From contig JAVTVJ010000048.1 in NCBI GenBank assembly GCA_034509425.1, positions 372,001 through 436,000 on the forward strand: 64,000 bases of DNA, given 5' to 3'. Position numbers and translations under genes: made by a program. Shown here piece by piece: positions 13,131-27,900 of this stretch (positions are counted from its first letter, which is position 1; each line of letters begins with the position of its first letter). This DNA is from Eopsaltria australis. Lineage: Eukaryota; Chordata; Aves; Passeriformes; Petroicidae. Under the pieces are notes generated by a model. The model was not told where the DNA came from and searched no databases. It saw only the letters and a list, made by a program, of their open reading frames with translations.

Positions 13131-13760
13131 CACCAGCCCATTTCTCAAGGTTAGAAAGACCACTGAACTGTTAAGGACCTCGGCCTGGAGGAAAGTGAAA
13201 GGACACATGCAGCAGGAAGAGTAACAGTGTTCAGGAAGAGGAAAGTCCATCTCTCAGTGTCGAGTTAGACAGAGGCCATTGGAATGGTGTGACAATGAGC
13301 TAAGGTCATTTCTCAAGACTTCAGATCTCAAACAAGTGTTGCAGTAGGTGAGCCCCAGGCTGTTTGCATCCTATGTACTTTGGGTGCATAAAAGTTACAT
13401 CTATTTAAAAGATGCTATTCCAAGTCTCTGTAATTACTTACACACCCAGGGCTCCTGGAGGAAAGTGTCCTTTAGCATTTACCATGTTCCACTCTCACAG
13501 TCGGAGGATTTCAAACACATGAGAGAGCTCCATACTGAGACTGAAAGATTTGTGGGGATCCACACAGAAAGATTTGAACATATCAAGGACTGATACCTAG
13601 AGATTGTTACTTCTCTTAAAAAAAACACAAGGGAAGAGTACAAAGCCCTCTTTTACCACTAATCAGATTGAGGACAAGCAGTGTTGTCAAGTCATCTCTC
13701 TGGGTTAGAAAGATTACACCCTAGTGGAAGAACCCACAGGACAGAATCTAGAGGAGAGTT
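13131..13760. other. Unclassified block, slightly GC-richer
   Basis: The composition is a little richer in G and C than the neighbours, and short words recur inside it: GGTTAGAAAGA at about 13152 and 13704, GAAAGATTTG at 13541 and 13567. An 81-codon open frame on the plus strand (13348-13593) contains the resulting HTE..RF echo. I recognise no family; an old decayed repeat is possible. Confidence 0.3.
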
Positions 13761-16030
13761 CACAGGTGCAATTTACCCACAAGTAGTCAAAAGAAAAAAT
13801 GACTTGAAAAAAGAATTACTTCAAAGGAATTATTTTGATATAACAAAATGAAATGAAACAAAAAGGTAAAATAATTCATTTTGACACATTCCTGTCAAAA
13901 AATGGTGTTAGAAGTGATGCAGTCCCACAAGATGATTCTGTTTTCTTTAGAAAAATGCCGTTTTGCCAGAATTGTTCAGTGTGACACTTTTCATCCAGAT
14001 TTACATCTGTGGCAGTAACTGCCTCTTGACATTAATATCATTTCTCCATAACATCTGTCAATCTCAAGAGGCTTTGCTGCAACAGTATCATCACTAAATA
14101 TCATCACTTCTGTCTTGTTTTACAAATGGAAGAAAGAGAGACACAGATGGGGACAAAGGATATCATTCTTATACCAGGGTGCTTCATCAATGGAAACAGA
14201 AATGGAAACATTTGTGCTGTACCCAATGGACTAGAGCATGGAGGGACTGTCCAGCTGCCTTGTGGGCAGCCACTGGCTCCACAGACATCATTTACTCTGC
14301 ATGTGCATACATTCTGTTGTGGCTTCCACGTCACCGGGGACTTCAAGGCCTCTGGCTATCACTCCTGCTGCTCCCTCGCTCTTTAAGTGAAGCTACCTAT
14401 ACAAACTGTTAGTAAGGTTTTCTTTAAAAAGGAAACAATCAGTAGTCATAATCAAGAAAGAAGACATCCTTGCCAGTTACAGTAAAAGTCATCTAGAGCC
14501 CTGTATCATTCCTCTTGACTTCTGCAACATAAATAGAGCAGAGGAAGTGTTATTGGGATACATAAATCACAGTGTCTCCTGCTAACCATCTCCCCATCCA
14601 TCCAACACTACAGTACCCCAAAGGTCAAAGCTCCCATTTGCACTTGAGTAGTTCATGGAAATACTGGTACTCAGAGGCTGGGACTACACTAAGTCCAAGA
14701 CCATGTAAAATTTCTGATAATTTAACTGTGTGGAAAAACATACAGCAGACCAGACTGACATCTGCTGCCAGTATTCACTAGCACAGAGAACAAGAACCAT
14801 GAGCTTATTTCCATACTTATTTTCTGTTAAAAAACTCTCCAAATTCCTTAATCTTCTAAAACAGTTTATTTGTGGACATGTCTCAGCTTTCCACACTGAA
14901 ATCCCATGACAGGCATAATATATCTCTGTTTATATTTCATATTTTTTATTTAGACTGAACCATGATATGCCCTTATATGGTGCATTGAGCTATGCAACCC
15001 CAAATTCAAGAAAGCCCAACAGAGTTACTCATAATATTTTTAGCTATTATTTTGATGATAGTGTCTTAAGTGACTGTATTAAAAGGGAGATTTTACTTTT
15101 TTAATCAAAAATAATAATTTTGGTGAAATTTCTGCCAAGGTCCAAGAAACTCCTTTGTCTGTTTCACAAATTTCATGTGTATTTGCCAAACTAGATCAGG
15201 ATACTTTGTTTAGCAACTCCAGATTTGGTTTCTTCATTATAACATCCCCAGGTCTGTAAATTAATGTTCTAGCACATCTCTCTTAGTAAGAAAACAAGCT
15301 CAAGTTCAAACCATATCAGATGTTTAAAAATACAAAATTATCATATTAAAGGCTGGGAGCTTTGTTAAAATCAAGAATGTGTTACAAATTATTCTGGAAC
15401 ATTCTGTTTTACAATTTCACTCCTCAATTAGAAAAGTCTGACATGCCATAACAAAAGAGAGCATGAAGTACCAGATACAGCTGAGTAAAAACTGTGAAAC
15501 AGCAAACAGTGATCCTCCCGATAGCATGGGGCAAACATGGATAGAAATGTCAAATGAGTCCCCAGGGATTAATATTGTCCAGAAGTAAACATTAAAAAAA
15601 AAAACATGGAAAAGGTAGACAAGTTAAAATTCAGACACTAGAAATATTTGAGTACTTTGTTCATCTTTTGGATAATAAACTTATCCCACAGACTTGTAAT
15701 TTTTTTCTTGCTGCTTATGCATTCGTAAATAAAACCTGTCACGGTATTCATCTTCAGTGAAGATTCAAAATCACTGTATTTTTCGATAGTGTCATTAGTG
15801 CTGGCCTCATGTATGTCTAGAAATGTTTTGGTTGCTATGGAATACAATGCATTAATTAGAAATTCCTCTCCCAATCACAGTGCAAAAGATTTGGTCAGTG
15901 TTACAATAATTCACAAAAGAACTTGGGAAAAAAACAACAGAAAGCAATTAAAATTTAAGAACAATCCAGCATTTATCAAACTGCAGTTCATTAATATGTG
16001 CTTTAATAAACTGACTGCTTTATTTTAAAA
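13761..16030. other. Unique DNA, no gene seen
   Basis: Several overlapping open frames of 70-86 codons near 14104-14412 lie on both strands and have no recognisable motif, which argues that they are accidental. The rest is AT-rich and unremarkable, apart from a run of 12 A at about 15594-15605. Confidence 0.5.
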
Positions 16031-17040
16031 GGCCTTTCTAGAAGGGCTTGATGCCACCTATGTCAAGGCAGGTGTTGCCAGTTCAGTCAGCTTGCCATTG
16101 ATTGCTTCTTCCTTGCCAGAGTCTGCTACGGGCAGTGCAAAAAAATATTCAAAAGCTGTCCTTTTCCTCAGGGGCACTGAAATGTCACCCATCAGATCTA
16201 GGTATCCAAAAAGAAATTTAGCTGCTTGAAGCATAGTTTTGACAGAAGCCTCTCAAACTGAAGCTGTGGTCCGAAAGCCCCTGTTCATGCATGTCACCAA
16301 CACTTAGCATGCAGTCATAGCAGAGATCAGGCACTGTTGGTTTTCCTCATGTAAGCTGGAGAAAGGATTAGAATCCAGGCCTACTTGTCTCTAGAATTTG
16401 GAATGATTACTAGGCTTCAGCATCATGTTCCTTATCTCTGAAATATCAAGTTATTTGTTGCAAAAAGCTCAGTCCAGAGAGGATAGTTCAGCTTTTCTGG
16501 GTTAGGTTACTCTACTGACAGAGAAACTGTGAGGTTTACCTCAGTCAGAGAAGGCACTGAATATTCATCTTCCACATCTTGTGGTAATTGTGGGGCAAAA
16601 AGTAAAAAGTGAGCTTTGGTCAGTTATTTGAAAAATCAGTAGAGGTCTCAGTTTTCAACCCTGACTAGTGTGGTCTGAGAGAAAAAGCAAGATCTTGGAC
16701 CCATCAGGATATTCAGCTTGTCTCACTGGCTACTCACTGCTACCCATACTGGTTCTAACTCACCCAGGTCCTGTTCTGAGGAGCCTCAGAATCTGCCTAC
16801 AGGGGGATGGCATTGAGCTTTGCCTGTGCCCTGAGCTCCTCAGACATTGCTCAATCCAGTAAAGCTGCTTTATTTCAGTGCTGTGGTGTGTTCACATTAC
16901 GAAGGCTGAACCAGGACTCAGATCAATCACTAAAAGGTTTCAGCAGAGCCAAAATCAAAGGTTGTGTGTCCTTTCTTCATCTCTTACCATTGTGTGCAAG
17001 TACAAGGCACAACCAGCCCATTTAGTGGTAGGCAGCACTA
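16031..17040. other. Unclassified block of moderate GC
   Basis: This kilobase is visibly less AT-rich than its flanks, with several CAG/CTG-rich words, but it has no long open frame (largest 72 codons) and no transposon signature that I know. It could be an old repeat or ordinary unique DNA. Confidence 0.3.
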
Positions 17041-18771
17041 TGCCATAATCCATTAGAGGATGTTACCTTTCCATTTAATTAAAGTAATGGAGAGATATAT
17101 TGCAGTCAGGCTTACTAATCAGTCACTGTAAAAATATCTTGGCCAAAGTCCTGTTGCTTAACAACGGTAATAGCCTTGCTTTCTACATATCTTCTAGGAT
17201 AATTTACAAAACAAATCTAATAATTTAACCAAGGAAAATGCAATACTTCACTGAAAGTAGTAACTAAATAGTTACCATGCCTTCCATTTCACAAACGAAA
17301 TATTTTCTTTTTTTATCCACCATCTTCCTGAGGAATCAAGGTTTCCATTTCTTCCCTATGCATCTGCACAAACAAGTGGGAATAATCACTTTTCTCTGTT
17401 TGTCTGTTGGTTCCCTCCTAAACTCTTCCAAACCTGTTAGAAATCTTAACCACGCTGACAAATAGTAATAGACTTAACAGGTATTGCAATTTTACAATCA
17501 GCAACACAGTGGAAGAGAATGACCCTTGCGGGGATAAATAGAGTAAGAAATTACTTTCTCTTACATCACATAACATCTGTACAGGGGGAAACATTTTGAG
17601 TGCCCCAAACACGAGGATCAGCTGCAACAGACTGCTAACAACTGGCTAGAAGACACACATCTACACCCTGTTTGTTCCACTGCTGATGAAGGCACAAGCA
17701 GACATGAAAACATTATGGATATGACTGGATGACTGGCTTGTCTCTCTTCCTACCCCAGTAGGAATGCTACGTCACCAGCACAGCACCTATGACTTCTGAG
17801 CTGAAGGGAACTAATGGGAGATACTCTTATCTGGTTTCTGAGCAGGTTTTCTCAGCTTGAAGGTAGCATTGAGCTGATGTTATCGAAAGTGAGGTCTTAA
17901 AGATCTCAGATCTGCTTTCTCATAGATGGGCAAAAAGATCAGCTGATATGACAGATAAAGGCCTTTAATGTCCACCACTTGTAGCAAGTCCACAGAAAAG
18001 CATGTTTCTAATTTACTGTCTACTTCAATAGTTAAGAAAATGCAGAATTCTGAAAACATAACTGCATATAGTATTCACATACCATATACCAGAATAAATA
18101 CTCATCTTTTTAAGCAAAAAAATCCAACTGTAAACAATTTCTTAAAACATGCATATTCTTTCTAGAAACCATATTTTAAGGGCTATGGGGAATATGTGGC
18201 CTTCCTTTCACCACTTAATAGAAATTTAAAGGATGCTAAAAAATGAAACCTACATGCCATAATTGCACAGACTACCATTTGTTTGATTTTACACTTTCCA
18301 ATCACAAACCATCTTCAAGGAGAAATGCTGCTATTTATTGTAAAGAACTTCAGGAACATAACTGCTGTTAGAGTAAGAAACTTTTTGTAATATGAAAACT
18401 TACATTTAAAAAAAAATTAAAACTTGTTTAATTATAGTATGAAACATAAGAACAGGAAACAGAAAAGTGATTAAAAGAAGAAAACATTAGTATTTTCTTC
18501 CTGACAGAGCTGATCATTTCAAGCACTGCCTCTGTGGTTGGAAATAGGTAATTACAGTAGTAATAGAGAAAATTACCATTGCTACTGCCTTCTCACACAA
18601 CTGCTTAAGAAAGGAAGATGAAACATCCCCATTAAAAAAATGGGAAATAATTACTGTTTCAATGCTAATCACCAATGTTGTAAACAGTGACTTATAGAAC
18701 ATAAATGAAAAAGAGTAATTTGAAAGATCAGTTACAGGCAAATATTAGATCATCCGTATTTAAGAAAAACC
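17041..18771. other. Unique AT-rich DNA, no gene seen
   Basis: No gene, RNA or repeat family recognised. Open frames of up to 75 codons are scattered on both strands without motif content. Confidence 0.5.
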
Positions 18772-19011
18772 CTAAACTATCAAAGTGACTTCACACTCAC
18801 ATCTGCATTCTGCAGCTTGGTGATATCTGATCAGTTCTTCCAGCAGGGCAATTACTTCTGTCATCTCATCCATTAGATCCAATGTCCTCCATGTTCTGAA
18901 GGAAATCCTTTGCCTTCTGTTGGTAGATATATCACTCCACTTGCACAAATCTTTCTCTGAAATTTGTGGGGATTTGGCCAGGGTTTCAACAAAAAAAATC
19001 AACATAGGCAA
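18772..19011 (-). other. Unassigned open stretch, possible pseudogene piece
   Basis: A 79-codon open frame on the minus strand has a protein-like composition, with charged and helical residues (DLMDEMTEVIALLEELIRYH). Upstream on the same strand (about 19030-19305) two further short open stretches occur in other frames, reading TVFLDQIVQNFLLETMQLRP and KEENVQNIIKMQTELDV. Such a pattern would fit a frameshifted retrocopy of a helical protein, but I do not recognise the parent gene and I see no poly(A) tail or flanking duplication. Chance is a serious alternative. Confidence 0.2.
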
Positions 19012-22000
19012 GACAGAGCTTGACCATTCTCTTACCCCTTTTCTCCCAGTCTAATACTTTTCTCTGCACATTCTACATCACTGCTTCCTGTGCAATTTTT
19101 TTAAATAAAACTTAGTCAGGGTCACATCCAACTCTGTCTGCATCTTAATAATATTCTGGACATTTTCCTCTTTGGCTGCTGTTCAAAGATAAATGTCATC
19201 AATTGGTTTAGCTCTATTAGGTAAAGGCCTGAGCTGCATAGTCTCTAGCAGGAAGTTCTGCACAATTTGGTCCAGGAAGACAGTGGCTCTGTGTATTTGA
19301 GGATAAGTTAATTTTTCTTATCTGACACTCCAGGAAGAATCTCTAAATAACTCCTTCCCAGCAGCAATTTACTACTCCTCCAAGATATGTAAAGATGTTT
19401 CTTTCACTTCCTATGTGCTAAGAGGTAGCCGGGCTTGCTAGAGATGACATCAGGTATTTTAGTATAGCTGAGGTTTGCTGAGGGTGAAAGAGGAGCTTGT
19501 GGCCCTCTCCTTTCACCTTCCTCCTATACTCTAACTTCTAGATCAGTCTCAGGAAAATGAGTTCTATCCTGGTAGTTAAAAAGGGAAATTTAATAATCTA
19601 TCTGATTTTCTATGCAACCAGCACAAGAGAAGCAGGGAAATCAGATCCTGGAAGCGAGAGGGGAAGAGAAGATATCAAGGAAAAGAAGACTGAAAATTCT
19701 CTTGAACTCAGGCTATACCATTAAGTTGTGTTGTGCAACTTCATCTTAACATATCAAAATTAACTTCCCTTGGACCATATTGAATGAAGTGCAGTGGGCA
19801 ATTGCTGCTCTTTTCCCACAAATTCTGAATTAGTCTGTCTTGGCTTTCATACCATTCCATTTAGAAAGGCAGTAGAAAAGACTGTAAAATGGCATGAACT
19901 CACAATCTGATCAACTTACAGGCCCCTTTTATCAGAAAAAACCAAAATGCTAGCAAAAACCATAAAGGCTTCATAAACATGTAACTTTTTCCTTCCATTT
20001 CACTTTAAAGTTTAAAAAAAATATGCTTGTAGTGATCAAGGCAAGGTATATTTCTATATATGTCTGGATTTTCGTATTTTAAATCAAATGAAGTAAAGTT
20101 TGAAATAGCAGAATCTTTTATGATCTCTCAAACAATAAGAAAATACCCCAAAATCTAATAAATTCCCCAGTGACACTATTGCTGGTCTATTATCTCCTGA
20201 GACTGATTTTCAGAACAATAAATGCTTAACAGGAATTTATTTCTGCTTGTAAACAATACTCTGTCAGAAATATTGCACAGTAAAATGCACAAGCAGCAAA
20301 GAATTATGAATTAAGCAATACATTTTATCTCTGTAGTCTGAGGAGAGCATGTATAATGGCACACTTTTTCAGTTTGAAAATTCTATGCCATATTCCTGTA
20401 ACCTGGGCATTACACATATCAGCATTGCATATACATGGGACAAAAGAATAGATTGATGGTACCACAGCTAAAAAGCAGAATAATGAATGGCTGAGAAAAC
20501 ATTTGCAGTCTCTTATGCACTGAAACACATGAACTGAATGCCACAAAATATCAATATCAAAGAATAACTAGCATCCTTTAATTAACACTGTTGCTGTTAC
20601 AAGCAATGTACGGCTTACTACTTGCCATGGGCTGCTTAGATGCAAGAACAGAACATGCTTGTTTGGAAGACAAAACTTGACTTAAAAGGGTAGTAGAGTG
20701 GGTTAAAATTTCGGCAATGTATTGCATCAGTCGAAGCCCATGTTAAACTTCAGTTGAATTTCAGCAAAGATGCTACTTGTTGCCATGACAACAGCTGAAG
20801 CAAGAGATATTGACAAAAACGACTTCTACGTTCCACAGAAAGGATGAGTTATGTGTTAGCACAGACAAAAGAGTAGTAAATGGCCTCTGTCTTCTGAACT
20901 TCATGAATACAAACACCTCGGAACCAGACCAGAAAGGATAGTTTTTCTGCTCAGTATAGAGAACAATATATATGACAAATCCTTGACATTGCAGATCTCC
21001 TGTTCTCAAATAGCTCACCCCTCACACTGGATCTATAAACACCATCTGTGTATACTGAAGAAACATTTCCAGAAATAGATGAGTCATATACCATTATCTC
21101 TTGTCAGAACACAGCAGATAGATTTGTAGCAAACGATAAACAAAACAACAAGCTAATGTCCTAGAACCTATCCCGATTTATAAAGTAATTGCTTACATAG
21201 AATGGATAAAAAACATGGCGAGTTTATTTTCATGCTGATGACCAACCAATCTAGGTTTTCAGTACTCCTTGCTTGCTTATTACTCTACCACTAACCATGG
21301 CTAAATTGACAGGTCTCAGCATATACCCTTCTGGAATTTTACTCAAAGTCTCATAGTTTGAACACATACTAGAAGACCTGAAAGATATTACTGATATATT
21401 ATCTACCATGGCTTTCAAACTGAACAAAGGAAGAAGAAAAGGGACAAGGAACTAAAGCATACCAAATCAGAGATTTTTCACTAGCCTTGGTCGAGAGGCT
21501 TCAGGATCCAGTGAACATCAGTGACTTGCACCAGTGCATATGGCTCTTGCAGCTCATAGTGCCTTCTATGATAAAATCACAGCTTACATAGAAACAGCAT
21601 GGGCAAAGCCATACACCTGTGCATACTACGAGACAAACCTTGTTCAAAAGACCTTACAAAAGCACAAACAGGGGCAATAAAAGGTGGCAGGACAAGGAGA
21701 CCCAGAGGAGTAATTTGCCTGGCTGGACCCATCATTTCTTAAACAGATCAGTCACTTCCTAGCCTCTAAGGGAATGATCAAATGTTCAAAGGACCTTTCT
21801 ACAAGGAAGCAACCACAAGCCCTCTCTGTGGGCTAAAGCACAGCTGACTCCTTCTTACATTCTGAATTTGCTGAGCTGAGGTCAGTTGAAATCTGAGCTT
21901 CATGTATTTATATTGTTTTACTTTCCTTTAATTGTTTACTTTGCATGAGACTAGTTTTTTCTAATTAATATTTCTATGAATAACTGTCGGGCAAAGAATT

Positions 22001-24699
22001 ATATATCTTGAATAAAATGCTGCTTTCCATGAGGCAAAATGCAGTGGGTATACAAGGCATTGCTACCCATATTCAAAGTGTACTTTCCAAAGGGCTGCTT
22101 CTGTCTCAAAAGAAGCACGTATCCTGAATAGGAGAGCTGGAGAAAAGAGTGAGAGTTGATCAAAGAGTACAGGAGTTGATGTTTATTTCTGAGAATAATA
22201 AATATGTTGTGAAACTTCCTGAATAGGGAGTGGCCTTATGAACCAACCCAGAACAGGTTTTCCAATATGGAGACAGAATGCATGGGTATGACTGCATCAG
22301 AAAGAATGAATCGTTGAGAAAGATATCTTTTGCAAATGGCACACAGTAGCAACATGAAGAGAAAAATTAGAATCTTGGAGGCTCACAGTTATGCAAGACG
22401 TTGAGAAGAAAGATGTACAAAGCATAACATTTTCTGCAGTATGAGAAAGGGGAAGGGAAGTTGCATGGGAAAAAAATAAATATAGTCAGTTGGGTGGCAC
22501 GGGGACCTGATCCCTGAGTCTTTGTGGGAATAAATGCCTATCAATGTGAGTAAAATCTAAAAAGCAACAATCTTTCACATGACAGATTCAACTAAACTTT
22601 CACCTCCAAGGTCAAGATCCTACTTTTCAGTATAAAGGTTCTTCTTGGAGGAGTAAAAGTGGGGAGAGAACTGTGATTCCATCCGCAATGTTAGCAGAAT
22701 TGACTTGGAACCAGAAAGGTTTGATTTTGGCGTCTGAAGAAAAGTCAGAGAACTTGACAAGAAAGAAGCATTGGCAATAATTGTGATGGCAAGAACTAAG
22801 TGATCAGCAGAAGTAAGTGAAACAAATTTAGAGATGGTTTGAAGAGCACAGAAGTGGAGAAGACAGTCATCTGGAATACAAGTCACAGACTTGAGTGAAG
22901 GAAAAAGGCTTTTTATGCTGCCTAATCTGGAATAAGGCATGACAACAGGGTCAAGAGGAAAATATGGAATTTCATTTTATAAAGGTAAAGTTTTGTAAAT
23001 AATTTTATAGACGTTTATAAGGTATGAGGAAAGAGTATTACCTGATAAACTATGAGCAGAACTAAATATATGACTCAAGAGTGAAAATATGTTCCTCCAC
23101 TGATACCAAAAAGACAAGACAATCACAAGCTACTTTTAAAGAACAGAATTGAATAATCAAGTCAAAGACTGCCTTCAACAAATGGAAAAGTTTATCAAAC
23201 CAGAAGTATTATACTCAGAACGTACAATGTCAGAGTGAGAAAGTGTTCTGACACTGTAACTTTAAAATATAAGGTTTCAATAATGCAATCTCTCTCACTC
23301 TGTGCATAATTACATCTTTCATTGACTTGTATGATGTTGAGCTTTTAGACCCTGCTTTTACTTTTTTAGCTTTGATCTTGAAACATTATTTTCTGTGCTT
23401 CAATTTGATTTTTGTCATTTTTATTACCAGTCTATCCAAACAGAGCATTCACATTGTTCTGATCAACCACTTAAAAGGAAACCCATTAGTGAGATGTTGA
23501 ATTTGTACTTTTTGTTCTGGTGGAAAGCAGAGCTCTAAAATATCACCCTTATATTTTGGTTTTATCCTTTAGCAACAACTATACTGCTACTTTTGAAAGT
23601 ACAAGTGAAAATGGGAGGAAAAACAGTTTTCAAATTATAAGACATGATTTTCTTGATACAGACCATTGCAGGAATCTTGGTTTTTTCTGTCAAATAATCA
23701 CTTAACACTTTAAATTCTTACTCTGTCCTCCCCTCTTATTCTTCATCTATCTATTTTTTTATTACTTGAAAGATTAATTTAAGACTCCATAAAGACTGTG
23801 AAATACATAACACCATTAGAAGCTGTTATACAGTACTACATACCGCCGTTTTGTGGTACCTCTAACATTTGTGGAAGTAATCAAGAATCTCTTCCTACCC
23901 TCTAGTCTCAAATACCTCATCTTGATAGAGTCTGCTCTAGTCACCTATGCTAAGAGGGCATGTCAAAGTGTTTTAATAAAAAAATGAAAAAAAAATTGAA
24001 GATTAGTGAGTTGTGATTGCCTCTTCAAACTGTTTTTTGTATTTTAATTAATGTCTGGGGAGTATACCAAATACAAACTGCAAACACACTCCCACCCACT
24101 CCCTCCATAAATTACAGAAATATCTTACAAGGCCTGAAGCCTACACTTTTTTTCATCAGGTGTACATTTTCACTATTTTGTCTTTCTCTTGGCATGACGA
24201 ATGTTTCAGCATTTGATAGTAAATGCCACTCTGTAGATGAAAGACTTGGGTCTGAGTCCCCATCAAAAAAAGAAATTTAGTCTCCTAAAGCTCTAACTTG
24301 CTTGATAAGAAATGAGATAACCATCTTCTTGTAGCTATATGGGACCACCACCTGCTGGGCCCTATGCAGAAAATGTTTTGGTTTTTATCTCAGGTCAGGT
24401 TAGGTGTGAAACAGATGTTTAACCCTGACAAAATGGAGTTATTTCTTGATGTGTCCAGAAAAAAATGCGCCTCAGTTCTAATGAGTTCTGCACTGAAACT
24501 GTTACCCGCACACTACGTAGAAACTAACGGGAAAGAGAAGCCCTCCAGGCCACAGTTTTCGATACAGACACTAAAATAACCACTGATGGAGGAGCCACTT
24601 GGAACCACTCAGCTACTATAGAAACAGATTTTTAAAACCAGTTCTAAAGTATATATGTCTTGCAATATAAAGTACATATCCTACGGCTGTGAAAACTAT
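19012..24699. other. Unique DNA, no gene seen
   Basis: A long stretch of mixed AT-rich sequence with no recognised family. The plus strand is purine-rich from about 22120 to 22950, which creates a 106-codon minus-strand open frame (22620-22940) rich in Ser and Leu; I take that frame to be a by-product of composition. Part of this block (18770-19310) is discussed under the possible pseudogene piece. Confidence 0.45.
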
Positions 24700-24960
24700 G
24701 ACTTTCACGTCTGCATTTTCTTTTTTTTTCTTAATTCAGCACATGTGGAATAGTCCCAAAAAAAGCCTGAGTCACTCTATGGCATTGATACTCTTTAGCC
24801 AAAAGGAAACTGTTTCAGCTCGGCTCGTAAAAATGTTGCCTAGGAGTCATAGGCATCGTGATTAATGAAGGCCACCTTGTGCAGATACCAGAGTTAAATC
24901 TCCAGAGGGGAAGGATGAAGGCTTTACTAATTAGTTAAGTCTCCTCCTGTATCAGACCAT
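24700..24960. other. Candidate regulatory DNA (weak)
   Basis: A compact stretch of non-repetitive sequence contains several transcription-factor-like words: TGAGTCA (AP-1 type) at about 24769, GATTAATGAAG near 24861, and CTAATTAGTTAAG near 24927 (homeodomain type). It stands out by texture only. I cannot show conservation from one sequence. Confidence 0.2.
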
Positions 24961-27900
24961 TGCATGGCAGATGTACCATGATTTACTCTAAGCTATTCTG
25001 TGGTTTCTCAGCTCCTGCAGAATTTTTTTCTGCAGTTGGTTATTTCCCAGACACTCCTCATTATTTTACCTGGTGGACACAGGAACATTTTCAGGCTCTA
25101 TCCTCTGAGACAATCACCCCACAGATTAATTACATTGATCTGTCACCTTAGACCTGGAAAACTTAAGATGATGATTCTGTCTTTAGTCCTAAATCAAAAA
25201 AATATCTTGCAATTTATGTAACAAATATCAATTACATAAATCTCATTATTGCATACATTAGAATAATTTAATCCTGTGCTAATGTAACCAATCAGTTCAC
25301 CTTCAGATCAAAAAACTTATTATCACTATTATTTGATTTCAGTAGATAAAAAAAATCCATCTTTATTTTGTTAAAAATGAGACAACAATTTCTCTCTTTA
25401 GTTCAACAGAAGCATTTTGTCTTGTTTGGCAGCAGTCGTGTTAAGTAAAGTTCTCATATATCTAGAATTTTTAATATGTATAATAAACATTTATCGAATC
25501 AGCAAGTGATATTTTCATCACAGTACTTTAGTCATTGGATTATCAAAAGAGGAGAAAATGTCCAGTATTTATATTATTCTATGTATACTTTTTAAAAAAG
25601 CTTTAAATGCATATCTGAAAAAGAAATAAACCAATAAAAATGCTATATTTTGTTTTCCTCTTTGGATTTTTCCATTGGAAAATAAAATATCTTTTAGAAC
25701 CTCTAGCACCTCATAAACAGTTACACCAACCTTACCAGATACTATTCCATAGAGTATGCATTACTATATTGTATCATTCTCTTGTTCGCAAATTAGATTT
25801 TTAACTTAGAAAACAGCCTGGAAGCACAAAGACTTACGCTGCACCTGGAACAGGAGTGGATGCAGCAGTAGCCCTTAAAGCTATGCCAGCACTCGCCAGA
25901 AAATGTAGCACACTATAGTACATGACATACTGGAGCTTCCCCTGTATAAGATAAACAGTGTGAGATGCTAAGTCCCACTTCAGCAGGCCTTGGAAAAATA
26001 TTTGTTTTCATTGCTCTAAGTGCATTCATTAATAGAAACACACTCTGGCTCTGAATCTTCTGCTAGAATATTCTCAAAAACTGGATTCTAAAGGATACCA
26101 TCTTGGTTCCACAAATCCCCATCCACTTAAGATAGATTTGTTTACAACCATTATGTCTTCTTCTATGTTTTAAAGAAGCAGAAATAAATGTTGACTACAA
26201 AGAATTTCAGCAGCTAAGTTCAATCCTCAACAAACAACTGATTTCTACAAAATGAAACTATTTGGGTATCCTACTGAGCTGTATGCATTTTTATTTCACT
26301 GTTCTTTCATTACTTTTTATTTCAAATGTTGGGTTTTTTTTTGTATTGTCTCCTCTTCAGCTAGAATAAGGTTCATAGATACAACATGGAATAAAGTACC
26401 TCTGGTGACAGATGGTTGATTAAAATCTTAGACAGGGATTAAGAAAGAAAAAAATTGGAGGGCTGAAAGAGGCAATTAAAATGGCAGCTTGCTCAAGAAA
26501 GCAGAAGAGAGGTCATTTTTGCCCTTAAGAAATGCATTAAACTATGCTACAGTAATCAAGATTACCAACTGCTCAGTGGTTAGTGACAGAAAATCCTCTC
26601 TTTATGTCAGTATTTTGCAACAAAATCAGTTCTCAAATTTTATTCCAGTTATGAACTTTCCTTTTTTCCAAACTTAGAGGAGTAGCTCCGTCAGCTCTTC
26701 CAGAAAGACCACACAAGTCCTAGAGTGCTTGTTGCAGCTGTGGTGATCCATTTTAAGTTCAGGAAGCATCATTATTTCCACTTTTAGGGTGAGGTATCTT
26801 TCATTTCATGGATCTTTTAAGCTTAAATATTTCACCATTTTATCTATATTTGTTGCTCTGTTTCTGGGCTCAGGTGCAGCAAATTGACATGACTTGGTTC
26901 AAATGTGTTCCCAGTTAGGAAAGTGCTCTCTAATGTGCATTGCCATCAACCTTAATTGAAAACATTGATTGGATAAAAGACTGCCAAAAGATGTGTGGGA
27001 ACACACAGACTAATTCAAATGTAGAATAAAACTTCATCTTTACTATATAAAGATAAGGAATAGGGAGTGAAGGAAGGCTGTGAAAAAGGTATCAAATTCA
27101 TCTCCTAAGCAGAAAGCTGAATTTATTTTTCAGAATATCAAACATTTAAACAAGCATGACACCTCCCCTTCAGCTCATCAGTTTAAAGTACCATTTCCTA
27201 ACAACACTCAGTGCTACATTACAGTAGCATAGCAATGCACACTGAAGTGCAAAATGTTTTCACTCACCCTTTTACCATCAGAAAAAGACCTAGAGAGAGC
27301 ACAAGTAAGACAGACCTAATTAAACTCTTACCATTTGTTGCTGTGGGTTTATGTAAAGCTCTCTTTTGTGAGGAATTAAAAGATAAAAATTAGGGCACTC
27401 CTCAAAACAGATTAAGGACAATAGAAGCTAAATGCAAACATGTAAAGCAAGATGAATTCTCATAGCTAATACAGGTACGGATCAAACTAACAGATTTTTG
27501 GGACAGAAACAGCACCTGCTCAAGTTACATCATTTATTTATAGCATCTGTTGCCATTCTTGCAACACCTCTTTATTAATATACTATCATTTGAAATTTAC
27601 TATGGGAAAAAAGCAACCCTGTACTTCAAAAGCGAAAGCACACAGCCTGTGTAGAACACAGTTAACTGTTAAAATTAACACAGCAATCTGTGCACAAAGC
27701 AGGCATGCTGTCAAGATATACACAGCAGCAGGGTTTGAACTGATCCCTGGTATCAACAGAAAGACTGGCTTACCAAAAATATGAAAATTTTAATTCAGAT
27801 TTTTTGTAGCCTGAAATAGAGTCATTACAGTGTGTCCATAAAAAGGCAGGTTCAACATCGCTTGCCTGATAACCCCCTGCCCAGAACTGGTGTTGATAAA

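Noticed and set aside
22620..22940. 106-codon minus-strand open frame
   Set aside because: The plus strand is strongly purine-rich here, which depletes stops on the other strand; no motif is recognisable.
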